Shown here: one piece after another, positions 34,276 to 43,014 of the stretch
How the letters are laid out: the number at the start of each line of letters is the position of its first letter
Position numbering within the stretch: the stretch's first letter is position 1
Assembly: GCF_010499245.1 (NCBI RefSeq)
Contig: NZ_JAAGOW010000001.1
Location: forward strand, 2,666,001 to 2,730,000
Reading direction: 5' to 3'
Length of the DNA: 64,000 bases
Source of the DNA: Variovorax sp. WS11
GTDB lineage: Bacteria > Pseudomonadota > Gammaproteobacteria > Burkholderiales > Burkholderiaceae_C
Translations under genes and position numbers: made by a program
The notes under the pieces: generated by a model
The model's database searches: none
Told to the model about the DNA's origin: nothing
The model's input: only the letters and a program-made list of their open reading frames with translations

Positions 34276-35587
34276 GCCTCTCTTGAATTTCGAGTGGGTA
34301 AGATTTCGCCTGGCTGAACTCTGCGAGGGGTTGTGCGATGACTGCCAAGCTGTTCGAAGCGGCGCTCGGGATTGCTGCGCCCTGGTCGGTGAATTCGGTT
34401 GAGTTCGACGAAGGCGCCAAGCTGCTGACCGTGTTGGTCGACTTCGAACCCGGAACCCACTTCGCAGTTGCCGGGTATGAGGGTACGCACCCCGTGCATG
34501 ACACGGTGGCAAAGACCTATCGACACCTGAACTTCTTCCAGCACGAGTGCCACCTGCACGTGCGCACGCCACGCGTCAAGCTGCCCAACGGCTCGGTTCG
34601 CCTGGTCGAGCCCGATTTCGCCGGACGCCTGTCGGGCTTCACGCTGCTGTTCGAGGCACTTGTCCTGATGCTGGCGCAGCAGATGCCTTTTGCGGCGGTT
34701 GCACGCATCGTGGGCGAGTCCGCCTATCGGGTCATGGAAGTTTGCAATCGCTACGTCGAGATGGCGTTGGGGCTGGCCGACTTCAGCGATGTCACTGCGC
34801 TGGCCATCGACGAGACCTCGCGTGCCCGGGGGCACGACTACGTGACCTTGGCCGCCGACGCAGTCGCCCGCCGAGTGCTCTTCGTCACCGAGGGCCGCGA
34901 CGCCCAAGCCATAGCGGCACTGGCCTGCGATCTCGAGGCTCATGGCTGTCCGCCGCAGCAGATCAGCTCGGTGAGCATCGACATGTCCCCGGCCTTCATC
35001 AAGGGCGTGAGCGAGGAGTTGCCCAACGCTCAGATCACGTTCGACAAGTTCCACGTCATCTGGCACGCCAACACCGCAGTGGACAAGACACGGCGCATCG
35101 AGCAGCGTACCGACAGGTCCCTCAAGGGCATGCGCTGGACGCTGCTCAAGGACAGCTACAGCCTCAAGCCCGAGGCCGCCGCCGATCTCTACGCATTGAT
35201 CACACAGCCGAGCCTCAAACGCACGGCCCGAGCTTGGCTCTACAAGGAGCAGCTGCGAGAGATCCTGGAGCGCAGGCAGGTCAACGTGATGCGCGCCATG
35301 CTTCGGTACTGGAGCACCTGCGTCATGCGCTCGAAGGTCCAGCCGATGAAAGAAGTTGCCGCGCTCGTGCGCCGCCACATGGACGGCATCGTGGCCTGGT
35401 CGCAGACGCGTCAGACCAACGGCTTTCTCGAGGCCATCAACGGCCTGTTCCAGGCTGCCAAGCGTCGCGCCCGCGGCTTCGTGCGCCTGTCCACTATCAA
35501 GACGGTCATCTTCCTGATCGCCGGCAAGCTCGACTTCCAAGCCATCAACCCTCACGCTGGGCAACCCACTTGATTTTTAACAGAGCC
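34276..35587. mobile_element. ISL3-family insertion sequence with 8-bp target duplication
   Basis: The ends form a 24-nt imperfect inverted repeat (34276-34299 and 35564-35587; inner part AGTGGGT/ACCCACT perfect). Flanking 8-bp direct repeats TCAAAAAA (34268-34275 and 35588-35595) match the ISL3 duplication length. One intact transposase gene fills it. It landed just downstream of the hsdR stop. Confidence 0.9.
34338..35573 (+). CDS. ISL3-family transposase
   Basis: This 411-residue transposase begins MTAKLFEAALGIAAPWSVNS. It has the DDE core: VTALAIDETSRARGHDYVTL (first Asp), SSVSIDMSPAFIKGVSEELP (second Asp), ITFDKFHVIWHANTAVDKTR, and the C-terminal NGFLEAINGLFQAAKRRARG with the Glu. All are hallmarks of ISL3. 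The frame is complete, and the gene ends 14 bases before the right terminus of the element. It is likely still functional. Confidence 0.95.
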   Translation: MTAKLFEAALGIAAPWSVNSVEFDEGAKLLTVLVDFEPGTHFAVAGYEGTHPVHDTVAKTYRHLNFFQHECHLHVRTPRVKLPNGSVRLVEPDFAGRLSGFTLLFEALVLMLAQQMPFAAVARIVGESAYRVMEVCNRYVEMALGLADFSDVTALAIDETSRARGHDYVTLAADAVARRVLFVTEGRDAQAIAALACDLEAHGCPPQQISSVSIDMSPAFIKGVSEELPNAQITFDKFHVIWHANTAVDKTRRIEQRTDRSLKGMRWTLLKDSYSLKPEAAADLYALITQPSLKRTARAWLYKEQLREILERRQVNVMRAMLRYWSTCVMRSKVQPMKEVAALVRRHMDGIVAWSQTRQTNGFLEAINGLFQAAKRRARGFVRLSTIKTVIFLIAGKLDFQAINPHAGQPT

Positions 35588-35595
35588 TCAAAAAA

Positions 35596-36015
35596 AAGGC
35601 AGATACAACAAGACGCTGCTGTCAGAGCATTCTTATGCTGCGCTCAATATTCCCTGCAAAGTGCGGCTTTGAACGGTTGCTGATCCGTACAGGTAGATCG
35701 TTCCTGGCCGGGACTACCAGTTCGACGCCTCGGCAGGCAGCTGACTCAGACCGGCCGCGCGCACACCTCGAAGGTCAGCCCCGGCTTTGACTACCCAGCC
35801 ATCGTCGACCGTTCGCTTTGGGGACAGCGGTCACTCGTCAAGAGCGCCGTCGAAGGACCGGTCTTGGACGCCACCGACATTCGGCCCGCGGACGCGAATG
35901 TCTCAGTCCAGTCTCAAGCAGTCAGACGGGCCGCTCGCTTCGACGGGCAATACCCCAGCCTGCCGCCGCCGATCCGCACTCTGTGTACGCGCGTCAGCTT
36001 GTCGGCCTCAAGTCC
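35596..36015. other. 420-bp stretch without recognisable genes
   Basis: Between the ISL3 duplication and livF I see only short frames without ribosome sites or family resemblance. Base composition shifts from moderate GC near the IS to high GC near livF. It probably contains the junction between the horizontally acquired scrap and the ancestral chromosome. Confidence 0.4.
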
Positions 36016-36716
36016 TCACACCCCCAACAACTCCTCCAACACCTTCGGCTCCGCCAACAACCCCGCCGAAGGCCCCTGCCTAACAATCTTCCCCTTCTCC
36101 ATCACCACAGCCTGCTCGGTGTGCCCCAGCACCTTCCGCCAATCCCGATCCACGATCAGCGTCGCAATCCCGGTCGCCCGAATCTCCGAGATCACCCGCC
36201 AGATCTCCGCCACGATCAACGGCGCCAGCCCCTCAGTCGCCTCATCCAGAATCAGCAAGCGCGGATTCGTCATCAACGCCCGCCCGATCGAAAGCATCTG
36301 CTGCTCCCCACCCGACAGCTGCTGCCCCCATGCGACAGCCTTTCCGTCAGCCGCGGAAACGTCGTCATCACCCGCTCGAAGGTCCACTCGCGCTTCCCAT
36401 CGATCCCCGCCCGCGCGCTCATGACGAGGTTCTCCCTCACCGACAGGTTCGGAAAAATCCCCCGCCCTCCGGCACATACCCGATCCCCCCGCCGCGCCAT
36501 CTTCTCCGGCGCCCAGCCGGTCACATCGTCCCCATCCAGCTTCACCCGCCCCGAGGCCGGCCGCACATACCCCATCAGCGACCGGATCAGCGTGGTCTTC
36601 CCCATCCCATTGCGCCCCAGCAGCCCGATCGAGGTCGCCGAAGGCAGTGCGACGTCGACGCCGCGCAGGATATGGCTGTCCCCGTAGTAGGTGTTGAGCC
36701 CTTCGATCTGCAGCAT
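36016..36716 (-). pseudogene. livF: Branched-chain-type ABC transporter ATPase LivF, frameshifted
   Basis: The ATG at 36716 begins MLQIEGLNTYYGDSHILRGV with Walker A LLGRNGMGKTTL; the signature LSGGEQQMLSIGRAL and Walker B RLLILDEATEGLAP lie in another frame. Three indels explain this: near 36485-36490 (extra base in a C6 run), near 36459-36463 (missing base), and near 36325-36329 (missing base in a C5 run). Net repair of one base gives 233 residues, the normal LivF size. The DRVCAGG stretch between the first two is an out-of-frame patch of the expected IGYVPEG. All three lie in C/G runs, so sequencing error is likely. Confidence 0.85.
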
Positions 36717-36717
36717 C

Positions 36718-37464
36718 TCAATGGTCCTCGCCCAGGTAGGCAGTGCGTACTTCGGGATTCACGCGGATCGAAGCCGGGTCGCCCGTCGCGATCACCGTGC
36801 CGTTCACCATCACCGTGATGCGGTCGGCGATGCGGAACACCGCGTCCATGTCGTGCTCCACCAGCAGGATCGCGTGGGTGGCCTTCAGGTTCGCGAGCAG
36901 GCTCAGCATGCGCTCGGTTTCCTCCGCGCCCATGCCGGCCAGCGGCTCATCCAGCAGCAGCACGCGCGGCTTGGTGGCCAGGCACATCGCGACCTCGAGC
37001 TGGCGCTTGGCACCGTGGCTCAGCGTGCCGGCGACGCGGCCGGCCACCGTGCCCAGGCCGGCGGCCTCCAATGCTTCGCGGGCGGCGCCATTGCTGTACT
37101 CGCAGCTCTGCGAGGACTGCCAGATCGCCCACGGCTTCGGCGCCGCGGCCTGCGCCGCGAGGCGGCAGTTCTCCAGAACCGTGAACTCCGGAAAGATGGT
37201 GGTGCGCTGGTAGCTGCGGCCCACGCCGGCCAGCGCGCGGCGGAATTGCGCGCGCGTGGTGATGTTCTCGCCGTTCAGCGTGATGCGCCCGTCGGAGGCC
37301 TCGATCTCGCCCGAGAGCATGTTGATCAGCGTGGACTTGCCCGCGCCGTTGGTGCCGATCACCGCATGCACCTCGCCGAGGTGCAGGTCCAGTGTCACCT
37401 TGTTGACCGCGACCAGGCCGCCGAAGCGGCGGGTCAGCGTCTCGACCGCAAGAAGCCTGCTCAT
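36718..37464 (-). CDS. livG: Branched-chain-type ABC transporter ATPase LivG
   Basis: This 248-residue ATPase has Walker A IGTNGAGKSTLINM (about residues 36-49), the signature LSHGAKRQLEVAMCL, Walker B RVLLLDEPLAGM, and the long LivG-type insert between them. It powers uptake together with LivF. Its start overlaps the livM stop (ATGA, 37461-37464), and livF follows after one base. In this context the system likely imports benzoate or a related aromatic acid rather than leucine. Confidence 0.92.
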   Translation of the reverse strand: MSRLLAVETLTRRFGGLVAVNKVTLDLHLGEVHAVIGTNGAGKSTLINMLSGEIEASDGRITLNGENITTRAQFRRALAGVGRSYQRTTIFPEFTVLENCRLAAQAAAPKPWAIWQSSQSCEYSNGAAREALEAAGLGTVAGRVAGTLSHGAKRQLEVAMCLATKPRVLLLDEPLAGMGAEETERMLSLLANLKATHAILLVEHDMDAVFRIADRITVMVNGTVIATGDPASIRVNPEVRTAYLGEDH

Positions 37465-38417
37465 GCCGCAGCCTCCTTCTTCGGCATCACGCGCACCCGC
37501 AGGCCCACGATGCCTTTCGGCAACAGCGCGACGAAGGCGATGATGGCCAGACCCAGCGTGAGCTGCCAGTGGTCTGCCAGCGGCCCCACGATCGCGTGGG
37601 TGGACAGCAGCTCCTTCAGCAGCGTGAACGCCACCGCGCCGATCACCGCGCCGCGCAGGTGGCCGAGGCCGCCCAGGATGATCATCAGCAGCACCTCGCC
37701 GGAGTTGTGCCAGGCCAGCAGCTCGGGGTTGACCACGCCGTCGCGCGAGGCGACGAGAAAGCCCGCCAGGCCCGCCAGCGCCCCTGCGATGACGAAGGCC
37801 GCGAGCTTGTAGCCGTACACCGGAAAACCCGCCGCGCGCATGCGCTGCTCGTTGACGCGGATGCCCGCCAACGCGGCGCCGAAGCGCGAGCGGCGGATCA
37901 GCGCCAGCAGGCCGTAGGTGAAGACCAGCGCGCCGAGCACGAAGTAGAACTGGACCTTGCTGTTCTCCAGGTCCAGCGCGCCCAGCACCGGGCGGATGTA
38001 CATGTAGATGCCGTCGCTGCCGCCGCCCAGTGCGGTGTCGTGGAAGACGAAGAAAGCCATCTGCGCGAAGGCGAGCGTGACCATGATGAAGTACACGCCG
38101 CGGGTGCGCAGGCTCAAGGCGCCGGTCACCAGCGCATAGCCGGCCGCGCAGCCCATGGCCATCGGCAGCAGCAGGGCGATGGAGCCGCCCTCCTTGCCGG
38201 AGCCCAGCACGGTGGCATAGGCGCCGATGCCGTAGAAGGCCGCGTGGCCCAAACTCACCAGGCCGGTCATGCCGACCAGCAACTCCAGGCTCAGCGCGAA
38301 GATCGCGAGGATCATCACCTTGACCACCAGGTCGCCGAGGTAGGGGCCCAGGAAGGGCCCGAGCGCCGCAAGCGCGATGGCGCAGATGAGGGGAAGGTAG
38401 TGGGAGAAGGTCTTCAT
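37461..38417 (-). CDS. livM: Branched-chain-type ABC transporter permease LivM
   Basis: This 318-residue inner-membrane protein has about nine hydrophobic segments and the BPD_transp_2 motif (GMTGLVSLGHAAFYGIGAYA near residues 50-70, NEQRMRAAGFPVYGYKLAAF near 205-225, where the EAA-like loop contacts the ATPase). It pairs with LivH to form the channel. It overlaps livG by four bases and follows livH by three, consistent with one operon. Confidence 0.92.
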   Translation of the reverse strand: MKTFSHYLPLICAIALAALGPFLGPYLGDLVVKVMILAIFALSLELLVGMTGLVSLGHAAFYGIGAYATVLGSGKEGGSIALLLPMAMGCAAGYALVTGALSLRTRGVYFIMVTLAFAQMAFFVFHDTALGGGSDGIYMYIRPVLGALDLENSKVQFYFVLGALVFTYGLLALIRRSRFGAALAGIRVNEQRMRAAGFPVYGYKLAAFVIAGALAGLAGFLVASRDGVVNPELLAWHNSGEVLLMIILGGLGHLRGAVIGAVAFTLLKELLSTHAIVGPLADHWQLTLGLAIIAFVALLPKGIVGLRVRVMPKKEAAA

Positions 38418-38420
38418 GGT

Positions 38421-39293
38421 TCAGGCCTTCTTGCCCATCAGGCCTTCGGGACGCCAGATCAAAATCACGGCCATCAGCACGTACACGCCGATGCCGCTCA
38501 GCTCCGCAAAGAACACCTTGCCGAAGGTGTCGACAAAGCCCACCAGCAGCGATGCCACCAGCGCGCCGGTGATGGAGCCGATGCCGCCGATCACCACCAC
38601 CACGAAGCAGATGATCAGCACGCTCGCGCCCATGTTCGGGTACACCGAGGACATGGGCGCCGCGATCATGCCCGCCAGCGCGGCCAGCGCCACGCCGGCC
38701 GCGAACACGATGCGGTAGAGCCGGCGGATGTCGATGCCCAGGCCACGCACCATGTCGCGGTTGCTCGCACCGGCGCGAATCATCATGCCCAGGCGCGTGC
38801 GGTTCACCACGTAGTACAGGCCGATCGCCAGCAAGATGCAGGCGGCCGAGGCAAAGAGCCGGTACCACGGGTAGCTCATGAGGCTGCCCAGCGCGAAGCT
38901 GCCGCTTAGCCAGGGCGGCACGGGCACGCCGTGCACGTCGTTGCCCACCAGGATCGAGCGCAGCTCCTCGAAGACCAGGATGAGCCCGTAGGTCATCAGC
39001 ACCTGCTGCAAATGATCGCGCTGGTAGAGGTAGCTGAAGAAGGCCCACTCCAGCACGTAGCCGAAGAGCGCCGTGAGCACCACGCCCCCCACGAGCATCA
39101 GGATGAACTGGTCACCGAAGAGCGGCGAGAGCGCGAACGCCATGTAGGCGCCGATCATGTAGAAGCTGCCGTGGGCCAGGTTGATCACGCCCATGATCCC
39201 GAAGATCAGCGTCAGTCCCGAGGCCACCAGGAACAACAGGAGCCCGTACTGAACCGAGTTCAGGCACTGGACAAGAAAGGTACCGAAGTCCAC
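38421..39293 (-). CDS. livH: Branched-chain-type ABC transporter permease LivH
   Basis: This 290-residue permease has about eight membrane segments, with the family signature LTLIFGIMGVINLAHGSFYM at residues about 27-46 and the coupling-loop region ASNRDMVRGLGIDIRRLYRI. The start at 39293 follows the livK stop by 28 bases. It forms the transmembrane pathway with LivM. Confidence 0.92.
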   Translation of the reverse strand: MDFGTFLVQCLNSVQYGLLLFLVASGLTLIFGIMGVINLAHGSFYMIGAYMAFALSPLFGDQFILMLVGGVVLTALFGYVLEWAFFSYLYQRDHLQQVLMTYGLILVFEELRSILVGNDVHGVPVPPWLSGSFALGSLMSYPWYRLFASAACILLAIGLYYVVNRTRLGMMIRAGASNRDMVRGLGIDIRRLYRIVFAAGVALAALAGMIAAPMSSVYPNMGASVLIICFVVVVIGGIGSITGALVASLLVGFVDTFGKVFFAELSGIGVYVLMAVILIWRPEGLMGKKA

Positions 39294-39321
39294 GACAGGT
39301 CATCGCTTTCAGCGTTGGTGA

Positions 39322-40488
39322 TTACATCTTGCAGCCGCGGGCCGGGTCGGCAAGACCCTTGACGGCGATGTTGACCATCTTGTTCTCCTTGCCGTCGACC
39401 TTGCGCAGATAGATGTCCTGCACCGGGTTGTGCGACTTGCCGATGGTGAAGGCACCACGCGGGCTGTCGATCTTGGCCTTCTCGATGGCGGCCGCGAAGT
39501 CGGCCTTCTTCGTGATGTCGCCCTTGGTCGCGGCGAGGCCGATGGCCAGCATCTGCGCCGCGTCGTAGCCCTGCACCGCGTACACGTCGGGCTGCAGCTT
39601 GAACATCTTGGCGTACTCGGTGCGGAACTTGTTGTCGCGCGGCGTGTTGAGGCCGTCGGCGTAGTGCAGCGTGGTCAGCATGCCCTGGGCCGCGTCGCCC
39701 TGCGCATCGAGCGTGCCGTCGGTCAGGAAGCCGGGGCCGTAGAGCGGGATGTTCTTGTTGAGGCCCGCACCCGCGTAGTCCTTGACGAACTTCACGGCGC
39801 CGCCGCCCGCGAAGAAGGAATACACCGCATCGGGCTTGGCAGCCGCGATCTCGGTCAGGAGCGCCTGGAACTCCACGTTGGGGAAGGGCACGGTGAGCTG
39901 CTTCAGCACCTTGCCGCCACCCTTCTCGAAGCCTTCCTTGAAGCCGGCCACCGACTCGTCGCCGGCCGCGTACTTCCAGGTAAGGGTCATCGCGGTCTTC
40001 TTGCCCTGCTTGGCCGCGACCTCGCCCATCGCGTAGGCCGGCTGCCAGTTCGAGAAGGAGCTGCGGAAGATGTTCTGCGCGCACATCGGGCCGGTCACCG
40101 CGTCGGCGCCGGCATTGGGCACGATCAGCACGGTGCCGCTTTCCTTGGCGGCCTTGGCCATCGCCATCGCGACGCCGGAGTGCACGGTGCCGACGATCAC
40201 GTCGACGTTGTCGCGTTTGATCAGCTTGTTGACGTTGTCGGTGGCCTTGGCCGGGTCGGACTCGTCGTCCACCTTGATGTACTCGATCTCGCGGCCGCCC
40301 AGCTTGCCGCCTTGCTCCTCGACATGGAGCTTGAAGCCGTTCTCGATGGCCACGCCGAGCGCGGCGAAGGTGCCGCTGAAGGGCAGCATCAGGCCGACCT
40401 TGAGCTTGCCCTGCTGGGCGTGGCCCAGCGTGGCGATGCAGGCCAGTGCGAGGGCCGTCAGGGTGGTGCGGGCGATGCGGGTGCTCAT
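39322..40488 (-). CDS. livK: ABC transporter substrate-binding protein LivK-like (aromatic acid candidate)
   Basis: This 388-residue periplasmic receptor has a Sec signal (cleavage near LGHAQQ, about residue 25) and a Peripla_BP_6 fold beginning KVGLMLPFSGTFAALG. It is first in livK-H-M-G-F and lies next to the benzoate-CoA ligase and box genes, so the ligand is probably benzoate or another aryl carboxylate. The ATG at 40488 has a GGAG site 5-8 bases upstream. A 129-bp gap separates it from the preceding hydrolase, leaving room for its own promoter. Confidence 0.88.
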   Translation of the reverse strand: MSTRIARTTLTALALACIATLGHAQQGKLKVGLMLPFSGTFAALGVAIENGFKLHVEEQGGKLGGREIEYIKVDDESDPAKATDNVNKLIKRDNVDVIVGTVHSGVAMAMAKAAKESGTVLIVPNAGADAVTGPMCAQNIFRSSFSNWQPAYAMGEVAAKQGKKTAMTLTWKYAAGDESVAGFKEGFEKGGGKVLKQLTVPFPNVEFQALLTEIAAAKPDAVYSFFAGGGAVKFVKDYAGAGLNKNIPLYGPGFLTDGTLDAQGDAAQGMLTTLHYADGLNTPRDNKFRTEYAKMFKLQPDVYAVQGYDAAQMLAIGLAATKGDITKKADFAAAIEKAKIDSPRGAFTIGKSHNPVQDIYLRKVDGKENKMVNIAVKGLADPARGCKM

Positions 40489-40617
40489 GGTGATCTCCTG
40501 GCGTTGGTATTGAAATGGATTGGAAACGGCTTGAAGACGGGGTCGGCGGGGTTGGGGCGCGTGTCTTCACGACGCGCCTTCGCGAGCGAGATACTTTAAG
40601 GGTAAATCATTTATCTC

Positions 40618-41436
40618 TCAAACACGAGTTTTCCCTGACCGCGGATTCCGCTCCTCGACGAATGAAACGGTCGCCACTATCGCTTTTTCGGGCTGGTCGC
40701 GATGCGGGGAATGCCCGCAGTCGGGCAGCTCCAGCAACTCGGCGCCGGGCACGCGCTGGGCGATGCCGCGAATCTGCGCGAGTGTGCCGTACTCGTCGTC
40801 GATGCCCTGGATAGCAAGAACCGGGCAACGGATGGCATCGAGCTCGGCTTCGATGTTCCATTGCCTGAAGGGCGGATGGAGCCAGATGCGGTTCCAGCCC
40901 CAGAAGGCCGAATCCACGTCGTCGTGGTAGCGGCCCAGCTTCTTCGGCAGGTCGGTCTCGAGGTAGGCCAGCCGGGCCTGCTCGATGTTGGCGACCGTCA
41001 CGTCCTCCACGAAGATGTGCGGTGCCAGCACCACCAGGCCGGCCACGCGATCGGGGAAGCGCGCGGCGTAGAGCAGCGAGATCGAGGCGCCGTCGCTGTG
41101 GCCGAAGAGCCAGGGCTTTTCCGTGAGGCCGATGGCTTCGAAGAAGGCCGGCAGCACCTCGTGCGCCTGGCGGTGCATGAAGTCCACGTCCCAGGTCTCC
41201 TCGGGGCCGCGCGGCGTGGAGCGGCCGTAGCCGGGGCGCGAGAACACCAGACCGCGGAAGCCGCCCGCCTCGCACAGGCGCTCGGGGAAGTCCTTCCACA
41301 TCGCGATCGAGCCGAGGCCTTCGTGCAGGAACACGAGCAGGGGCGCGTCGGAGCGTTCCGGTGCGATGCGCAGGTATTCGAGGCGCAGGGGGCGCCCCCG
41401 CCAATCGATGGCGGCGAACTCGGGCGCGGTGGTCAC
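40618..41436 (-). CDS. Alpha/beta hydrolase of the box cluster
   Basis: This 272-residue alpha/beta hydrolase has the nucleophile elbow FGHSDGAS (Ser about residue 115), an acid in QGIDDEYG and the catalytic His in DCGHSPHRD. Hydrolases of this type recur beside aerobic benzoyl-CoA genes and may hydrolyse misformed or dead-end CoA thioesters or an aryl ester substrate; the actual reaction is not known from sequence. Its start overlaps the ligase stop by four bases. Confidence 0.85.
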   Translation of the reverse strand: MTTAPEFAAIDWRGRPLRLEYLRIAPERSDAPLLVFLHEGLGSIAMWKDFPERLCEAGGFRGLVFSRPGYGRSTPRGPEETWDVDFMHRQAHEVLPAFFEAIGLTEKPWLFGHSDGASISLLYAARFPDRVAGLVVLAPHIFVEDVTVANIEQARLAYLETDLPKKLGRYHDDVDSAFWGWNRIWLHPPFRQWNIEAELDAIRCPVLAIQGIDDEYGTLAQIRGIAQRVPGAELLELPDCGHSPHRDQPEKAIVATVSFVEERNPRSGKTRV

Positions 41437-42983
41437 GCCTTCTGCTCCCGCTCGCGCAGCCGGAAGCGCTGGATCTTGCCCGTGGCCGTCTTCGGCAGTT
41501 CCTCCACGAATTCAATGAAGCGCGGGTACTTGTAAGGCGCGAGGCGTTCCTTGACGAAGGCCTTGAGCTCGTCGTCCGTCACGCTCTGCCCGGCCTTGCG
41601 CACCACGTAGGCCTTGGTCTTCACCAGCCCGTCCGCATCTTCCTTGCCGATCACCGCGGCCTCGAGCACGGCCGGGTGCTGCATCAGCGTGGCCTCGACC
41701 TCGAAGGGCGAGACGTAGATGCCGCTGACCTTGAGCATGTCGTCGCTGCGGCCCGCGTAGGTGTAGTAGCCGTCGGCGTCGCGCGAGTACTTGTCGCCGC
41801 TCTTGGTCCAGCCTTCGCGGAAGGTGTCGGCGCTCTTCTCGGGGTTGCCCCAGTACATCACGGCCGTGCTGGGCCCCTTGATGTAGAGGTCGCCCACTTC
41901 GCCCACGCCGACGGGCTGGCCGTCCTCGCCGCGCAGCTCGATCACGTAGCCCTCGACCGGGCGGCCCGTGGTGCCGTAGCGAATATCGCCGGGCCGGTTG
42001 GAGATGAAGATGTGCAGCATCTCGGTGGAGCCGATGCCGTCGATGATCTCGCAGCCAAAATGCTGCTTGAAGCGCTGCGCCAGCTCGCCCGGCAGCGCCT
42101 CGCCGGCGGAGGAGCACATGCGCAGCGACACCGCCTCGCGCGCCGGCAGGTTGGGGGATGCCAGCATGCCGGCGAAGCCGGTCGGCGCGCCGAAGAAGAC
42201 GGTGGGCTTGTGCTGGCTGGCCCAGCGTTTGAAGGTCGCATCCGGCGTGGGCCGCTCGGCCATCAGCAGCACCGTGGCGCCCACCGAAAGCGGGAAGGTC
42301 AGCGCATTGCCCAGGCCGTAGGCGAAGTAAAGCTTGGCCGCGGAGAAGCAGACGTCGTTCTCCGTCAGCCCCAGCACCGGCTTGCCGTAGAGTTCGGCGG
42401 TCCACCAGGGGTTGCCGTGCGTGTGCACGGTGCCCTTGGGCTTGCCCGTGGAGCCGGAGGAATAGAGCCAGAAGGCGTGCTCCTGCGGGGTGGTCGCGGC
42501 GGGCTCGGCCAGCGGCTCGTGAGCGGCGAGCGCCGCTTCGAATTCCTGCGCGCCCTGGGGCAGCGGTCCGGTGGGCTGCGAGACGAACAGCGCCTTCAGC
42601 ACATGCGATCCCTTGCGCTGCGCATCCTGCAGCACCGACAGCAGCGCGCCCGAGACCAGCGCGGCCTTGGCGCCGCTGTTGGCCAGCATGTAGGCATAGT
42701 CGTCGGAGGTCAGCAGCGTGTTGACCGCCACCGGCACGATGCCGGCGTAGAGGCTGCCGAGAAAACTCACCGGCCAGTCGCTGCTGTCCAGCATCAGCAG
42801 CAGCACGCGGTCCTCGCGCTTCACGCCGGCGGCGAGCAGGGCGGCCGCGAGCCGGCGTGCGCGTTCCTCCAGTTGGCCGTAGGGCAGGGCGCAGCGGTCG
42901 TCGACATAGGCAGTCTTCTGCGCGCGGCCGCGGTTGAGGGCGAACAGGTGTTCGGCGAAATTGAATCGTGCAGGCAGGCTCAT
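41433..42983 (-). CDS. bclA: Benzoate-CoA ligase
   Basis: This 516-residue ANL ligase matches benzoate-CoA ligases. It has MSLPARFNFAEHLFALNRGR at the N-terminus, P-loop FWLYSSGSTGKPKG, IDGIGSTEMLHIF (aromatic-acid pocket region), SGDKYSRDADGYYTYAGRSD with the hinge, and the C-terminal LPKTATGKIQRF with the adenylation Lys. It makes benzoyl-CoA, AMP and PPi, the entry step of the box pathway. The ATG at 42983 was chosen over an upstream GTG because the conserved N-terminus starts there. Confidence 0.93.
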   Translation of the reverse strand: MSLPARFNFAEHLFALNRGRAQKTAYVDDRCALPYGQLEERARRLAAALLAAGVKREDRVLLLMLDSSDWPVSFLGSLYAGIVPVAVNTLLTSDDYAYMLANSGAKAALVSGALLSVLQDAQRKGSHVLKALFVSQPTGPLPQGAQEFEAALAAHEPLAEPAATTPQEHAFWLYSSGSTGKPKGTVHTHGNPWWTAELYGKPVLGLTENDVCFSAAKLYFAYGLGNALTFPLSVGATVLLMAERPTPDATFKRWASQHKPTVFFGAPTGFAGMLASPNLPAREAVSLRMCSSAGEALPGELAQRFKQHFGCEIIDGIGSTEMLHIFISNRPGDIRYGTTGRPVEGYVIELRGEDGQPVGVGEVGDLYIKGPSTAVMYWGNPEKSADTFREGWTKSGDKYSRDADGYYTYAGRSDDMLKVSGIYVSPFEVEATLMQHPAVLEAAVIGKEDADGLVKTKAYVVRKAGQSVTDDELKAFVKERLAPYKYPRFIEFVEELPKTATGKIQRFRLREREQKA

Positions 42984-43014
42984 CGTGTTCTCCGGGTCAT
43001 CCCTGTGTTCTTGC

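Noticed and set aside
36016..36716. Programmed frameshifting in livF
   Set aside because: Three separate indels in C/G runs, including two that compensate each other, are better explained by sequence error or decay.
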